From the NCBI GenBank assembly GCA_910578975.1, contig CAJTRZ010000009.1, positions 1-64,000 of the forward strand: a stretch of DNA of 64,000 nucleotides, given 5' to 3'. Made by a program: the position numbers and the translations under genes. A model generated the notes under the pieces. That model saw only the letters and a list, made by a program, of their open reading frames with translations. It had not been told where the DNA came from and ran no database searches. This document shows positions 33,458 through 42,755 of the stretch, in pieces (position 1 is the stretch's first letter; each line of letters opens with the position of its first letter). Origin of the DNA: an uncultured Eubacterium sp. (lineage in GTDB: Bacteria > Bacillota > Clostridia > Lachnospirales > Lachnospiraceae).

Positions 33458-35875
33458 TTATCCTCGAAGCTGGATTCCCAGTCCCTCAAGACCATTTAAA
33501 ATCTTCTTCATTGCTCCGGATACATCACTCTCTTCCAAAGTTCTGTCCTTTGCTCTAAACACAATATTATAAGCAACAGATTTAAAACCTTTTTCAATCT
33601 GGTCACCCTCATAGATATCAAACAATTGATAACTCTCAAGAATCTTACCACCGCGCTGTTCTATAACTGCCTCAATCTCACCTACTGGGATTTCTTTTGG
33701 AACAACCATGGAAATATCACGTGATACTGCAGGGAATTTTGCAATTCCTTCATATTTCTTATCAAAATCTGCCATTTCATAAATATATGGCATATCAATA
33801 ACTGCCACATAGGCTCTTGTTTTCATATCATAATTGTCGCAGACAACCGGATGAACTTCTCCTAAGTAACCAATGACATTTTTTTTGTAAATAATATTTG
33901 CCTGACGTCCCGGATGCAGGAATGTCCTACCAGCATCTGCATCATAACGAATATTTTTTTCAATACCTACCTGACCTAAAAACTCTTCTACAACACCTTT
34001 CATTGTAAAGAAGTCTCCATCTCCATAGAATCCTAATGTAAACTGCATTCTCTCATCAGGAAGGTCTGTTACAGGAAGTGCTTTTGGAAGATAAATATTC
34101 CCCATCTCAAAAAGTCTTACATCTTTATTTCTTCTGTTATAGTTTGTAGCAAGAGATGTAAGAATACCATTTAATGGAGTAGTTCTCATTACGCTGAAAT
34201 CTTCTCCCAATGGGTTTGAAATTGTAACAGTCTTTCTTAAATCACTCTCCTGTGGTAATAACAACTTATCAAATACTTTTGGACTTTCAAAAGAATATGT
34301 CATCCCCTGTGAAAAACCACAATATAACGCTACACTTCTGGCAATTTCATCGATTCTTAATTTATCAGATAACTTTCCTGTAGTTGCTTCTCCACTTGGC
34401 AGGGTTGTAGGAATTTTATCATATCCATAAAATCTGGTGATTTCCTCTGCGATATCACACATTCCAACTAAATCCTGTCTGAATGTTGGTACTGTAATAA
34501 CGTTTGTAATTTCATCATATTTTAATTCCAATGCCGGGAAATAACTTACCATATCTGCTTCTGTCAAATCAAAGCCAATCAAACAATTTACATAATCCGG
34601 ATTAAACAAAATTGTTCTCTCAGTTTTTTTCTCAGGGTAAACATCCACAATTCCTTTTACCACTTCACCTGCACCTAATTCTTCGATTAGCTGGCATGCT
34701 CTGTTAATAGCAGCCTCCGCATTATTTGGATCAAGTCCTTTTTCAAACTTACTTGAAGCATCTGTGCGAAGTCCTACTCTTTTAGATGAAAGACGAATAT
34801 TTGTACCATCAAAGCATGCTGCCTCAAATAAAACATCTTTCACATCATCTGTAATCATGGAATTTTCTCCACCCATAATTCCTGCAAGACCAACTGGTTT
34901 CTCACCATCACAAATCATCAGCATATCGCTGTCTAATTCACGCTCCTGTCCATCAAGAGTTACAAACTTTTCTCCATCCTCTGCACGACGGACAACAATT
35001 TTATTACCTGCAATTGTTGAAAGATCATATGCGTGCATTGGCTGTCCAAACTCTTCCATTACATAATTTGTAATATCTACTAAATTATTAATCGGTCTGA
35101 TACCACAGGCAGAAAGTCTTCTCTGCATCCATTCCGGCGATGGTCCGATTTTAACATTTTTAACTACTTTTGCACAATATCTAGGACAAAGTTTACTATC
35201 CTTCACTTCTACAGAAATATCATCATTTACATTTCCAATACTTCCTACAGCTTTTACTTCGGGTGCATGAAATGGTTTTCTAAATGTAGCCGCAGCCTCT
35301 CTGGCAATACCAATAACGCTATAACAATCTACTCTGTTAGATGTAATTTCATATTCAAATACAGTCTCATGAAGTCCTAAAACTTCAACAGCATCTGCTC
35401 CAACCTCTACACTGTCATCAAAAATATAAATACCATCTTCTGGTGCCTCCGGATAAAAATCTGTAGTAGAACCCAATTCCTCAATAGAACACATCATACC
35501 GTTTGATTCCACACCACGGAGTTTGCCTTTTTTTATCTTAATTCCACCTGCTGTCTTAGAACCGTCATGACCACCTGCCACTCTTCCACCATCTAAAACA
35601 ACCGGAATCTTTTGTCCTTCTGCTACGTTTGTCGCACCAGTAACAATCTGTGTAACCTCTGTGCCAATGTTTACCTGACAGACAACTAATTTGTCTGCAT
35701 CAGGGTGTTTTTCTATTTTTTCAATCTGTCCAACAACAATCTTTTCAAGGTCTGCATCAAGCCTCTCAAAGCCTTCACATTTTGTACCTGATAATGTCAT
35801 TGCATCCATATATTCCTGATCGCTGCATTCCAAGTCAGGAACATATGCTTTAATCCATGATAAAGGTGTATTCAT
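33458..35875 (-). CDS. pheT: Phenylalanyl-tRNA synthetase beta subunit
   Basis: The 805-residue subunit has the usual full-length layout: N-terminal tRNA-binding OB fold (about 40-150), B3/B4 editing domains, B5 segments, a catalytic-like core, and the C-terminal ferredoxin-fold anticodon-binding domain (AKFPAVSRDISMVV). It pairs with PheS as an alpha2-beta2 enzyme. GGAGGG precedes ATG and the gene begins 15 bases after pheS. Confidence 0.97.
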   Translation of the reverse strand: MNTPLSWIKAYVPDLECSDQEYMDAMTLSGTKCEGFERLDADLEKIVVGQIEKIEKHPDADKLVVCQVNIGTEVTQIVTGATNVAEGQKIPVVLDGGRVAGGHDGSKTAGGIKIKKGKLRGVESNGMMCSIEELGSTTDFYPEAPEDGIYIFDDSVEVGADAVEVLGLHETVFEYEITSNRVDCYSVIGIAREAAATFRKPFHAPEVKAVGSIGNVNDDISVEVKDSKLCPRYCAKVVKNVKIGPSPEWMQRRLSACGIRPINNLVDITNYVMEEFGQPMHAYDLSTIAGNKIVVRRAEDGEKFVTLDGQERELDSDMLMICDGEKPVGLAGIMGGENSMITDDVKDVLFEAACFDGTNIRLSSKRVGLRTDASSKFEKGLDPNNAEAAINRACQLIEELGAGEVVKGIVDVYPEKKTERTILFNPDYVNCLIGFDLTEADMVSYFPALELKYDEITNVITVPTFRQDLVGMCDIAEEITRFYGYDKIPTTLPSGEATTGKLSDKLRIDEIARSVALYCGFSQGMTYSFESPKVFDKLLLPQESDLRKTVTISNPLGEDFSVMRTTPLNGILTSLATNYNRRNKDVRLFEMGNIYLPKALPVTDLPDERMQFTLGFYGDGDFFTMKGVVEEFLGQVGIEKNIRYDADAGRTFLHPGRQANIIYKKNVIGYLGEVHPVVCDNYDMKTRAYVAVIDMPYIYEMADFDKKYEGIAKFPAVSRDISMVVPKEIPVGEIEAVIEQRGGKILESYQLFDIYEGDQIEKGFKSVAYNIVFRAKDRTLEESDVSGAMKKILNGLEGLGIQLRG

Positions 35876-35890
35876 TTCCTATTCCCTCCT

Positions 35891-36910
35891 TTAAAACTGT
35901 CCTAAGAAACGGTCATCGTTCTCATATAATAATCTCATATCGTCTATCTCATATTTCAATAATGCAATTCTCTCAAGTCCTACACCAAATGCAAATCCCT
36001 GATACTCCTCTGGATCAATTCCTCCCATTTCAAGAACATGAGGATGAACCATACCACAGCCAAGAATCTCTATCCAGCCTTCTCCCTTACAGAATCTGCA
36101 TCCTTTTCCTCCACACTTAAAGCAGGTAACATCTACTTCAGCACTTGGCTCTGTAAATGGGAAATGATGTGGTCTGAACTTAATTTTTGTATCAGCACCA
36201 AACAGTTCTTTTGCAAACTGCTCCAATGTTCCCTTTAAGTCTGCCATTGTTACATCTCTGTCAATAACAAGTCCCTCAATCTGATGGAAGGATGGAGAAT
36301 GTGTTGCATCAACCTGATCAGAACGGAACACTCTGCCTGGAGACACAATTCTGATAGGTGGTTTCGTATTCTCCATAACTCGTGCCTGAACAGAAGAGGT
36401 CTGTGTTCTCAATACAATATTTTTATTTATATAGAATGTATCCTGCTCATCTTTTGCAGGATGATTCGCAGGAATATTCAGTGCTTCAAAGTTATAATAA
36501 TCAAATTCAACTTCCGGTCCTTCTACTACTTCATATCCCATACCTACGAAGATGCGCTCCAATTCTTCCAGAGCCAATGTATTTGGATGTTTATGTCCTA
36601 CTTTATTTTTCTTCGCCGGAAGAGTTACGTCAATAACCTCAGCCTTTAGTTTTGCTTCTCTGGCCTTAGCTTCTAACTCGCTTTTTACTTCCTCCATCTT
36701 TTCCTCAATGGCTTTTCTTGTGTCATTAACTAACTGTCCCACCTTTGGTCTATCCTCAGGTGCAACATCCTTCATTCCTTTCAGCACTTCTGTCAGCTGA
36801 CCTTTTTTCCCGAGGATTTCTACTCTGATATTATTCAAAATACTCATATCCTCAGCATTTTTGATTTTTGCAATTGTTTCTTCTTTAATTGCCTGCAATC
36901 TTTCTTTCAT
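35891..36910 (-). CDS. pheS: Phenylalanyl-tRNA synthetase alpha subunit
   Basis: A 339-residue class II catalytic subunit with an N-terminal coiled coil, motif 1 (GYEVVEGPEVEFDYYNFEALN), motif 2 (GRVFRSDQVDATHSPSFHQIEG) and motif 3 (GFAFGVGLERIALLKY). AAAGGA stands before ATG. The operon is controlled by the T-box upstream. Confidence 0.97.
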   Translation of the reverse strand: MKERLQAIKEETIAKIKNAEDMSILNNIRVEILGKKGQLTEVLKGMKDVAPEDRPKVGQLVNDTRKAIEEKMEEVKSELEAKAREAKLKAEVIDVTLPAKKNKVGHKHPNTLALEELERIFVGMGYEVVEGPEVEFDYYNFEALNIPANHPAKDEQDTFYINKNIVLRTQTSSVQARVMENTKPPIRIVSPGRVFRSDQVDATHSPSFHQIEGLVIDRDVTMADLKGTLEQFAKELFGADTKIKFRPHHFPFTEPSAEVDVTCFKCGGKGCRFCKGEGWIEILGCGMVHPHVLEMGGIDPEEYQGFAFGVGLERIALLKYEIDDMRLLYENDDRFLGQF

Positions 36911-36955
36911 GATGTTTATCCTTTCTATTTTATTTTTTCAAGTATACATAATTTT

Positions 36956-36996
36956 AAGAACAGTTCGATTTCGCTACGCTTCATCTCACTAGTAAC
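36956..36996. repeat. Half copy of the structured repeat in the pheS leader
   Basis: AAGAACAGTTCGATTTCG...CGCTTCATCTCACTAGT matches the core of the copy at 18567 (GAACAGTTCGATTCCG...CGCTTCATCTCACTTG). It lies directly between the pheS T-box terminator and the pheS start, the same relative position as in the trp leader. The long hairpin is absent. Confidence 0.65.
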
Positions 36997-36999
36997 AAA

Positions 37000-37220
37000 A
37001 GAAAATCCCTGCATCTAACGATGCAGGGACGAAAAATCTAATTCCGCGGTACCACCCTGATTCTCACGAATCTGTGAACTCTCAATATGCTTAACGCTCA
37101 TCCTACGTCATTGGCTAATATCATTTCACCAATGCAGCTCCTGTGGGAAATTCGAAAATTACCGTTACTTAAAGAACCTTTCAGCCGATGAGTCCTTCTC
37201 TCTAAAAGAATAGTAATGCT
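37000..37220 (-). promoter_or_regulatory. T-box riboswitch controlling pheST
   Basis: On the minus strand the leader shows a stem I start (AGAGAAGGACTC), a specifier loop GAATTTCCC that reads a Phe codon (UUU or UUC), the T-box sequence GGGTGGTACCGC (37046-37057) and a terminator at 37006-37029 (TCCCTGCAT/ATGCAGGGA) with a T-rich tail. Uncharged tRNA-Phe should allow read-through into pheS. Confidence 0.93.
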
Positions 37221-37256
37221 CTACTATGCACAATCATTGCCTTTTACAATAAATGT

Positions 37257-37285
37257 ATTCTAGCACACCCCAAAGGTGCTGTCAA
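37257..37285 (-). promoter_or_regulatory. pheST promoter
   Basis: TTGACA (37280-37285) and TAGAAT (37257-37262) on the minus strand are spaced by 17 bases, immediately upstream of the T-box. Confidence 0.85.
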
Positions 37286-37308
37286 TAAAACATTATATTT
37301 TCCAATGA

Positions 37309-37337
37309 TTGTTAGTTTTTTGAAAAAATGTTATAAT
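37309..37337 (+). promoter_or_regulatory. Promoter of the YihY-family gene
   Basis: TTGTTA and TATAAT are spaced by 17 bases on the plus strand, giving a leader of about 57 bases. It is divergent from the pheST promoter 24 bases away. Confidence 0.7.
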
Positions 37338-37400
37338 CCACACATATAATATTTTATAAACCTCGTATAATAAAATCTATAAATATATAGGAGTATTGTT

Positions 37401-38270
37401 ATGAAGAAAAGGCTTTTACAACCTATTTTAAAAATATATGATTTCTGTATAAGAATGGCAAAAGACCGGGTCGGCATATACACGGCCCAAGCTTCATTTT
37501 TTATTATATTGTCAATTTTTCCATTTTTTCTACTGTTTCTAAATATTATTGGTATGACAAGCATTACATCCCAGTCGATTATCAATCTGCTGAATACATA
37601 TGCTCCTGATACTATCAAACCGCTTTTAATTCAGATTATTGAAGAACTTTATACTCATGTTTCCGGAACTGCAATTTCTATTGCTGCTATTGTAGCAATC
37701 TGGTCTGCATCCAAAGGATTTTTATCTGTTATGTTCGGGTTATATGAAATTAGTAAAATACATCAAAACAGAAACTATTTTGTTTCAAGATTTATTTCTA
37801 TGATGTACACTGTTTTATTTGTTTTTTCCATCGTTATTACAATGGTTCTTTTAGTATTTGGTAATAGTATTTTTAATTTTATGATTTCGGTGTTACCGTT
37901 CTTGAAAGAAATCAGTGTACTTACATTAATTTTACGATATTTAGTTTCATTTCTAATATTGTCAATCTTTTTTGTCATTATATATAAAATTGCCAATTTT
38001 AAACTGACTACAATACGAAAAACTCTTCCAGGTGCAATGTTTTCTGCTCTTGGATGGTTAGTTTTCTCCTATGTATTTTCTATTTATATTGATAATTTTT
38101 CTAATATGTCGTACATGTATGGAAGCCTGACCGCTTTTATTATTTTAATGCTGTGGATTTATTTCTGTATATATATATTATTTATCGGTGCAGAAATAAA
38201 CAAAAAACTTTACCCTGAAACAGAAGCAAAGTTTTTTGAACCCAGAAATATTATAGATGAATCATTTTAA
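37401..38270 (+). CDS. YihY/BrkB-family integral membrane protein
   Basis: The 289-residue protein has about six membrane segments and the family features: KDRVGIYTAQASFFIILSIFPF near the N-terminus and WIYFCIYILFIGAEIN at the end. The family was once named after ribonuclease BN in error; its function is still uncertain, with transport or envelope roles suggested. AGGAG stands seven bases before ATG. Its end overlaps the convergent SpoIID gene by four bases. Confidence 0.88.
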   Translation: MKKRLLQPILKIYDFCIRMAKDRVGIYTAQASFFIILSIFPFFLLFLNIIGMTSITSQSIINLLNTYAPDTIKPLLIQIIEELYTHVSGTAISIAAIVAIWSASKGFLSVMFGLYEISKIHQNRNYFVSRFISMMYTVLFVFSIVITMVLLVFGNSIFNFMISVLPFLKEISVLTLILRYLVSFLILSIFFVIIYKIANFKLTTIRKTLPGAMFSALGWLVFSYVFSIYIDNFSNMSYMYGSLTAFIILMLWIYFCIYILFIGAEINKKLYPETEAKFFEPRNIIDESF

Positions 38271-39628
38271 TGCTTTATAAGTTCTACATTATTGTAGAAC
38301 TTTTTTAATATCTTATCATATGATATTTTTTCTTTTGCCATCTCAATAGCCGCATTCTGGCTCATTCCACTGCCATGCCCAAAACCACCGCCATATATTT
38401 TATAATTATTACCTTTTTTTTCTATATGAATAAATGCACTTGGAAGCATCTCCATTCCTGTCCTTTCTTCTCCATTTTGCAATTTAATTTTTGCATAGAT
38501 AGAGCAAAACGCCTTTCTGATATCACTTTGCTTTTTTATAATAATTTGTTTCTTATTTCCATAAACTGTTATCTGTGAAGCAATACCTCCTTCCCCTCTT
38601 CCATTCACTTCAATATTCTTAATTGTTCCAATATCACTGCCTGTAAGATGATAAATACCATTTATAATTTGTTGTGATGTCAAACTGGTTTCCCAACGAT
38701 AAAAAGGACAACTGCTTTCATATGCTTTTGTACTGCTTTTAATAAATTTTTCAAAGGATTTCTGTTCTTTTATATTTTTTTGCTTTTCTTTCGTTATATT
38801 TTCTCCTCTTAAATATGATTTTTTTTCCTTTCCCCATATTTTATAATTTGTTGTATAACCACAAGATGTAGAAAAATAATATGCGTTTATTAATTTATTT
38901 TTATGGGTCATAACTATCCCTGCTGTATCCTTTGCAGCCTGATAACACTTTTTCCCTGCATCAATTCTATTATAGACCTGATAATCTGTACTATCATTTG
39001 CTATAGCATTATATTTCTTATAATCCTTTGCCTTTGATTTTAAAATATATGTTCTGGCACACACTGCTTGTGCTTTTAATGCTTCCATTGGAGCATCCTC
39101 TCCAATTTCACTGGATATTACTCTGGCAATATATTCCTCTAATTCAACATGATTTACAAGTACCAGACCGCCACTGGTTTTATACACATAGAATGTGTCT
39201 GCATATGTAGGCGTATTGTGTTCCACATTATGTCCTACCACACGCATTCTGTCTTTTGTACTAACTTTCAATACTTTATTATCTTTAAAATATTTGCTGT
39301 TTCCATCAAGTTTTAACTTTTTCCCATTCATCTTATTTCTAAAATTTTTACCATAATACAAACTTAAATTTTTAGATTTTATTTCTATATTGTTATGATA
39401 AATAGAGCGATACCCATTATTCATAATTACAATATTAACATACTTCTTTTTATCCGGATAACCGTTTTTTTCATCCTGTTTTATGATTCCTTGTTTAACC
39501 TTACTCACTGTTGAAATTTCTTTACTACTTGTACTGTTCACTCTTATAAAAGTTTCCTGACACTGATAATTTAGAATAGTAATACTAATGATAACAATAC
39601 AAGATAATGCAATTATTATTTTTTTCAT
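38267..39628 (-). CDS. SpoIID/LytB-domain protein
   Basis: The 453-residue protein has an N-terminal membrane anchor and a SpoIID domain: GYRSIY with a YYGK beta-rich region first, then HVELEEYIARVISSEIGEDAPMEALKAQAV, the ARTY helix, FSTSCGYTTNYKIWG and a final GGGFGHGSGMSQNAAIEMA. SpoIID is a lytic transglycosylase needed for spore engulfment; vegetative paralogues also exist. GGTGA stands before ATG. No other sporulation gene is adjacent, so either role is possible. Confidence 0.9.
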   Translation of the reverse strand: MKKIIIALSCIVIISITILNYQCQETFIRVNSTSSKEISTVSKVKQGIIKQDEKNGYPDKKKYVNIVIMNNGYRSIYHNNIEIKSKNLSLYYGKNFRNKMNGKKLKLDGNSKYFKDNKVLKVSTKDRMRVVGHNVEHNTPTYADTFYVYKTSGGLVLVNHVELEEYIARVISSEIGEDAPMEALKAQAVCARTYILKSKAKDYKKYNAIANDSTDYQVYNRIDAGKKCYQAAKDTAGIVMTHKNKLINAYYFSTSCGYTTNYKIWGKEKKSYLRGENITKEKQKNIKEQKSFEKFIKSSTKAYESSCPFYRWETSLTSQQIINGIYHLTGSDIGTIKNIEVNGRGEGGIASQITVYGNKKQIIIKKQSDIRKAFCSIYAKIKLQNGEERTGMEMLPSAFIHIEKKGNNYKIYGGGFGHGSGMSQNAAIEMAKEKISYDKILKKFYNNVELIKH

Positions 39629-39735
39629 ACAATCTCACCTGCCTTTAATTATATAGTATGTTCTCTTTATATTTGAAATACACCCTTTCAATTATATTTA
39701 CGAGAACTGTTTATCACATTGCTTATTTTAAATAA

Positions 39736-39950
39736 AAAAATAACGCAACATTTTAAAATGCTGCGTTTCTTTTCTTATGTATACCCGAGGTGTCGTCCTG
39801 CGTTTTGAGTCCTAGCATACGCCAGGTGGGCAACCGCATCTAAAGTTACTGCCTTCCACTGAATCGAGGCTTGACATCCCTTTAGAGATATAGGAATCCC
39901 TTTCATCAAACTGTAGGTTCAAATTGACAGGTTTATCAACACTTCAGGCA
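39736..39950 (-). ncRNA. ssrS: 6S RNA
   Basis: The minus strand carries a promoter, an RNA of about 215 bases and a terminator with no open reading frame. The 5' part (GTGCCTGAAGTGTTGATAAA, then CCTGTC...TTGAACCTACA) and the 3' part (GACGACACCTCGGGTAT) match the closing-stem and central-region pattern of Firmicutes 6S RNA. The terminator AACGCAGCATTTT/AAAATGTTGCGTT at 39742-39769 is followed by seven T. 6S RNA mimics an open promoter and holds sigma-A RNA polymerase in stationary phase. Identification is by remembered pattern; a covariance search would settle it. Confidence 0.8.
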
Positions 39951-39955
39951 CTTTT

Positions 39956-39984
39956 ATTATAATCTAATATATATGTTTTTGCAA
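39956..39984 (-). promoter_or_regulatory. 6S RNA promoter
   Basis: TTGCAA (39979-39984) and TATAAT (39956-39961) are spaced by 17 bases; transcription would begin near 39950. Confidence 0.8.
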
Positions 39985-40017
39985 TGTTTTTCGTTTTCCA
40001 ATTTTTTATATTTTGCG

Positions 40018-40154
40018 ACAGTTCAGCCATGCGATACAAAATCCATATAACAACTGACTGCTTGCAGGCAAGTTGTTATATAGGTTCTGTATCATATGGT
40101 GATACCAAATCAGCGAGAAGAAGCAAAGCGGATTCAAGCTGATAGCTGAACTGT
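40018..40154. repeat. Dispersed structured repeat, full copy B
   Basis: Outer arms ACAGTTCAGC (40018-40027) and GCTGAACTGT (40145-40154) enclose a hairpin pairing 40033-40055 with 40071-40093, and a third arm TCAGC/GCTGA around GAGAAGAAGCAAAGCGGATTC. The hairpin differs from copy A at several paired positions (for example AACAACT/AGTTGTT against GCAAAT/ATTTGC). It lies between the 6S RNA and pckA. Confidence 0.85.
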
Positions 40155-40171
40155 TACTAGAAACTCTCTCT

Positions 40172-40226
40172 TATAATAAAAAGGAAAACTCTCTTCTGAA
40201 AGTACACTTCCATCGAGAGTTTTCGC
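40172..40226 (-). terminator. pckA terminator
   Basis: GAAAACTCTC and GAGAGTTTTC form a 10-base stem; on the minus strand it is followed by CCTTTTTATTATA. Confidence 0.85.
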
Positions 40227-40247
40227 TTATACTTTATTTATTTTTAA

Positions 40248-41855
40248 CTAGTCTAATGATGGACCAGCAGAAACAAGTGCCTTACCTGCTTCATTTGCTG
40301 TATATTTAACAAAGTTCTTATTAAATCTTTCTGCAAGATCTTTTGCCTTTGTCTCCCACTCAGATACATCTGCGTATGTATCGCGTGGATCAAGAATTGC
40401 TGGATCAACTCCTGGAAGTTCTGTAGGTACTTCAAAATTAAACATTGGAATCTGCTTTGTTGGTGCATTGTTGATATCACCATTTAAGATTGCATCAATG
40501 ATTCCACGAGTATCTTTAATAGAAATACGTTTTCCTGTTCCATTCCATCCTGTATTAACTAAGTAAGCTTTTGCTCCATTCTGTTCCATTTTCTTAACAA
40601 GCTCTTCTGCATATTTAGTTGGATGAAGCTCTAAGAATGCCTGACCAAAACATGCTGAGAATGTTGGTGTAGGCTCAGTAATTCCACGTTCTGTACCTGC
40701 AAGTTTTGCAGTAAATCCTGATAAGAAATAATACTGTGTCTGTTCTGGTGTCAAAATAGATACTGGTGGTAATACACCGAACGCATCTGCTGACAAGAAG
40801 ATTACATCCTTTGCAGCTGGTGCTGTAGATACTGGACGTACAATATTTTCAATATGATTTATTGGATAAGATACACGTGTATTTTCTGTTACACTCTTAT
40901 CATCAAAATCAATCTTTCCATCTGCATCAACAGTAACATTTTCTAATAAAGCGTTACGTCTGATTGCATTATAGATATCTGGTTCAGACTCTTTGTCAAG
41001 GTTAATAACCTTTGCATAACATCCACCTTCAAAGTTAAACACACCATTGTCATCCCATCCATGTTCATCATCACCGATAAGTAATCTCTTAGGATCTGTA
41101 GAAAGTGTTGTCTTACCTGTTCCGGAAAGACCAAAGAATACTGCTGTATTTTCACCATTCATATCAGTATTTGCTGAACAGTGCATAGACGCAATTCCTT
41201 TTAATGGAAGATAATAGTTCATCATTGAGAACATACCCTTCTTCATTTCTCCACCATACCATGTATTTAAGATAACCTGCTCACGACTTGTAATATTGAA
41301 TAAAACTGCTGTCTCTGAATTAAGACCTAATTCTTTATAGTTTTCAACTTTAGCCTTTGAAGCATTATATACGATAAAGTCCGGCTCAAAATTTGCAAGT
41401 TCTTCATCTGTAGGAACGATAAACATATTCTTTACAAAGTGTGCCTGCCAAGCAACTTCCATAATAAATCTTACAGACATACGTGTATCCTTATTTGCTC
41501 CACAGAACGCATCTACAACATATAACTTCTTATTAGAAAGCTCTTCTATTGCTAATTTCTTACATGCATCCCAAGCTTCCTGTGATGCCGGGTGATTGTC
41601 GTTAGGATATTCTTCTGAAGTCCACCAAACAGTGTCTTTAGAATTCTCGTCTTCAACGATAAATTTATCTTTTGGTGAACGTCCTGTATAAATACCAGTC
41701 ATAACATTCACTGTGTCAAGTTCAGTTACCTGTCCTTTTTCATATCCTTCTAATTCTGGATTTGTCTCATCTTCAAATAACTTTTCATAGGAAGGATTAT
41801 GAATTATTTCATTCACACCTGTGATGCCATACTTGCTTAAATCGATTGTTGCCAT
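40248..41855 (-). CDS. pckA: Phosphoenolpyruvate carboxykinase (ATP)
   Basis: It interconverts oxaloacetate and PEP with ATP/ADP. In anaerobic gut bacteria it often runs towards CO2 fixation and ATP gain. The 535 residues show the R/substrate segment YTGRSPKDKF, the kinase P-loop GLSGTGKTTLS and the metal-binding DDEHGWDD. AGAGG precedes ATG. The gene is monocistronic with a consensus promoter and an 80-base leader that includes a small hairpin (CGTAT...ATACG). Confidence 0.97.
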   Translation of the reverse strand: MATIDLSKYGITGVNEIIHNPSYEKLFEDETNPELEGYEKGQVTELDTVNVMTGIYTGRSPKDKFIVEDENSKDTVWWTSEEYPNDNHPASQEAWDACKKLAIEELSNKKLYVVDAFCGANKDTRMSVRFIMEVAWQAHFVKNMFIVPTDEELANFEPDFIVYNASKAKVENYKELGLNSETAVLFNITSREQVILNTWYGGEMKKGMFSMMNYYLPLKGIASMHCSANTDMNGENTAVFFGLSGTGKTTLSTDPKRLLIGDDEHGWDDNGVFNFEGGCYAKVINLDKESEPDIYNAIRRNALLENVTVDADGKIDFDDKSVTENTRVSYPINHIENIVRPVSTAPAAKDVIFLSADAFGVLPPVSILTPEQTQYYFLSGFTAKLAGTERGITEPTPTFSACFGQAFLELHPTKYAEELVKKMEQNGAKAYLVNTGWNGTGKRISIKDTRGIIDAILNGDINNAPTKQIPMFNFEVPTELPGVDPAILDPRDTYADVSEWETKAKDLAERFNKNFVKYTANEAGKALVSAGPSLD

Positions 41856-41934
41856 TTCCTCTACCTCTTTTCTTTAATATCGTAAAATTGATGAATGCGT
41901 ATCTTTCAAATACGAGCCAACAACTCCACAGTGA

Positions 41935-41963
41935 ATTATATACGAAGCCCTTTCTATTGTCAA
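41935..41963 (-). promoter_or_regulatory. pckA promoter
   Basis: Exact consensus TTGACA (41958-41963) and TATAAT (41935-41940) with a 17-base spacer on the minus strand. This is the strongest promoter match in the window, in keeping with a highly expressed central-metabolism gene. Confidence 0.92.
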
Positions 41964-42021
41964 TCTTAACTATTTTATGACATGTATTTTTTACAATTTT
42001 TTTACAAATATTATTATATTA

Positions 42022-42058
42022 AAAACCAGCAAGTATCATTTCATTACTTACTGGTTTC
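42022..42058 (-). terminator. Terminator of the glmS operon
   Basis: AAACCAGCAAGTA and TACTTACTGGTTT form a stem with one mismatch just past the hexapeptide-transferase stop codon, followed on the minus strand by a T-rich tail. Confidence 0.8.
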
Positions 42059-42064
42059 TATTTT

Positions 42065-42724
42065 TTATTTCTTTTCTATAATTTCATTTTTACTTTTAAA
42101 AATACTTTTCTCTGGCACAACTCCTCTTACACTGGATAATGGATAAATATTACTGTTCTTTCCTATGACTGTTCCCGGATTTAACACAGAATTACATCCT
42201 ACTTCTACATAGTCCCCAATCATGGCACCAAACTTCTTGAGACCAGTTTCAATCTGTTCTTTACCATTCTTTACTACAACTAATGTTTTGTCAGATTTTA
42301 CATTGGATGTAATGGAACCTGCTCCCATGTGGGAATGTGTACCTAGTATGCTGTCACCAACATAATTGTAATGTGGCACCTGAACTGTATTAAATAATAC
42401 GACATTTTTTAATTCTGTAGAATTTCCCACAACGCAATTTTTTCCTACAATTACCTTTCCTCTTACAAACGCTCCGGGTCTTACTTCCGTATCTGCATCT
42501 ATAATTAAAGGGCCATTCAATGTGGCGGTTTCAGCCACTGTTACTGATTTATGAATCCAGACATCCTCTGTAGGATGTTTAAATTCATCTAATGATAACG
42601 TTGCTCCCAATTTTATAATGAAATCACCAATATCCGCTAAAACTTCCCATGGATATGTTTTCCCTTCAAAAAGTTCTGCGGCAATTGTCTCAGTTAAATC
42701 ATACATATCTTTAATCGTGTACAT
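42065..42724 (-). CDS. Left-handed beta-helix hexapeptide transferase, GlmU-like
   Basis: The 219 residues begin with a short helical region followed by hexapeptide repeats (VWIHKSVTVAETATLNGPLIIDADTEVRPGAFVRG...), the left-handed helix of acyl- and nucleotidyltransferases. It resembles the C-terminal acetyltransferase half of GlmU and is often labelled UDP-GlcNAc pyrophosphorylase, but no nucleotidyltransferase domain is present. The gene follows glmS by 31 bases, GGAGG precedes ATG, so acetylation of glucosamine-1-phosphate is a reasonable inference. The exact reaction is not shown. Confidence 0.8.
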   Translation of the reverse strand: MYTIKDMYDLTETIAAELFEGKTYPWEVLADIGDFIIKLGATLSLDEFKHPTEDVWIHKSVTVAETATLNGPLIIDADTEVRPGAFVRGKVIVGKNCVVGNSTELKNVVLFNTVQVPHYNYVGDSILGTHSHMGAGSITSNVKSDKTLVVVKNGKEQIETGLKKFGAMIGDYVEVGCNSVLNPGTVIGKNSNIYPLSSVRGVVPEKSIFKSKNEIIEKK

Positions 42725-42755
42725 AACTTTACCTCCGTTTTCTTAATAAGGATTA

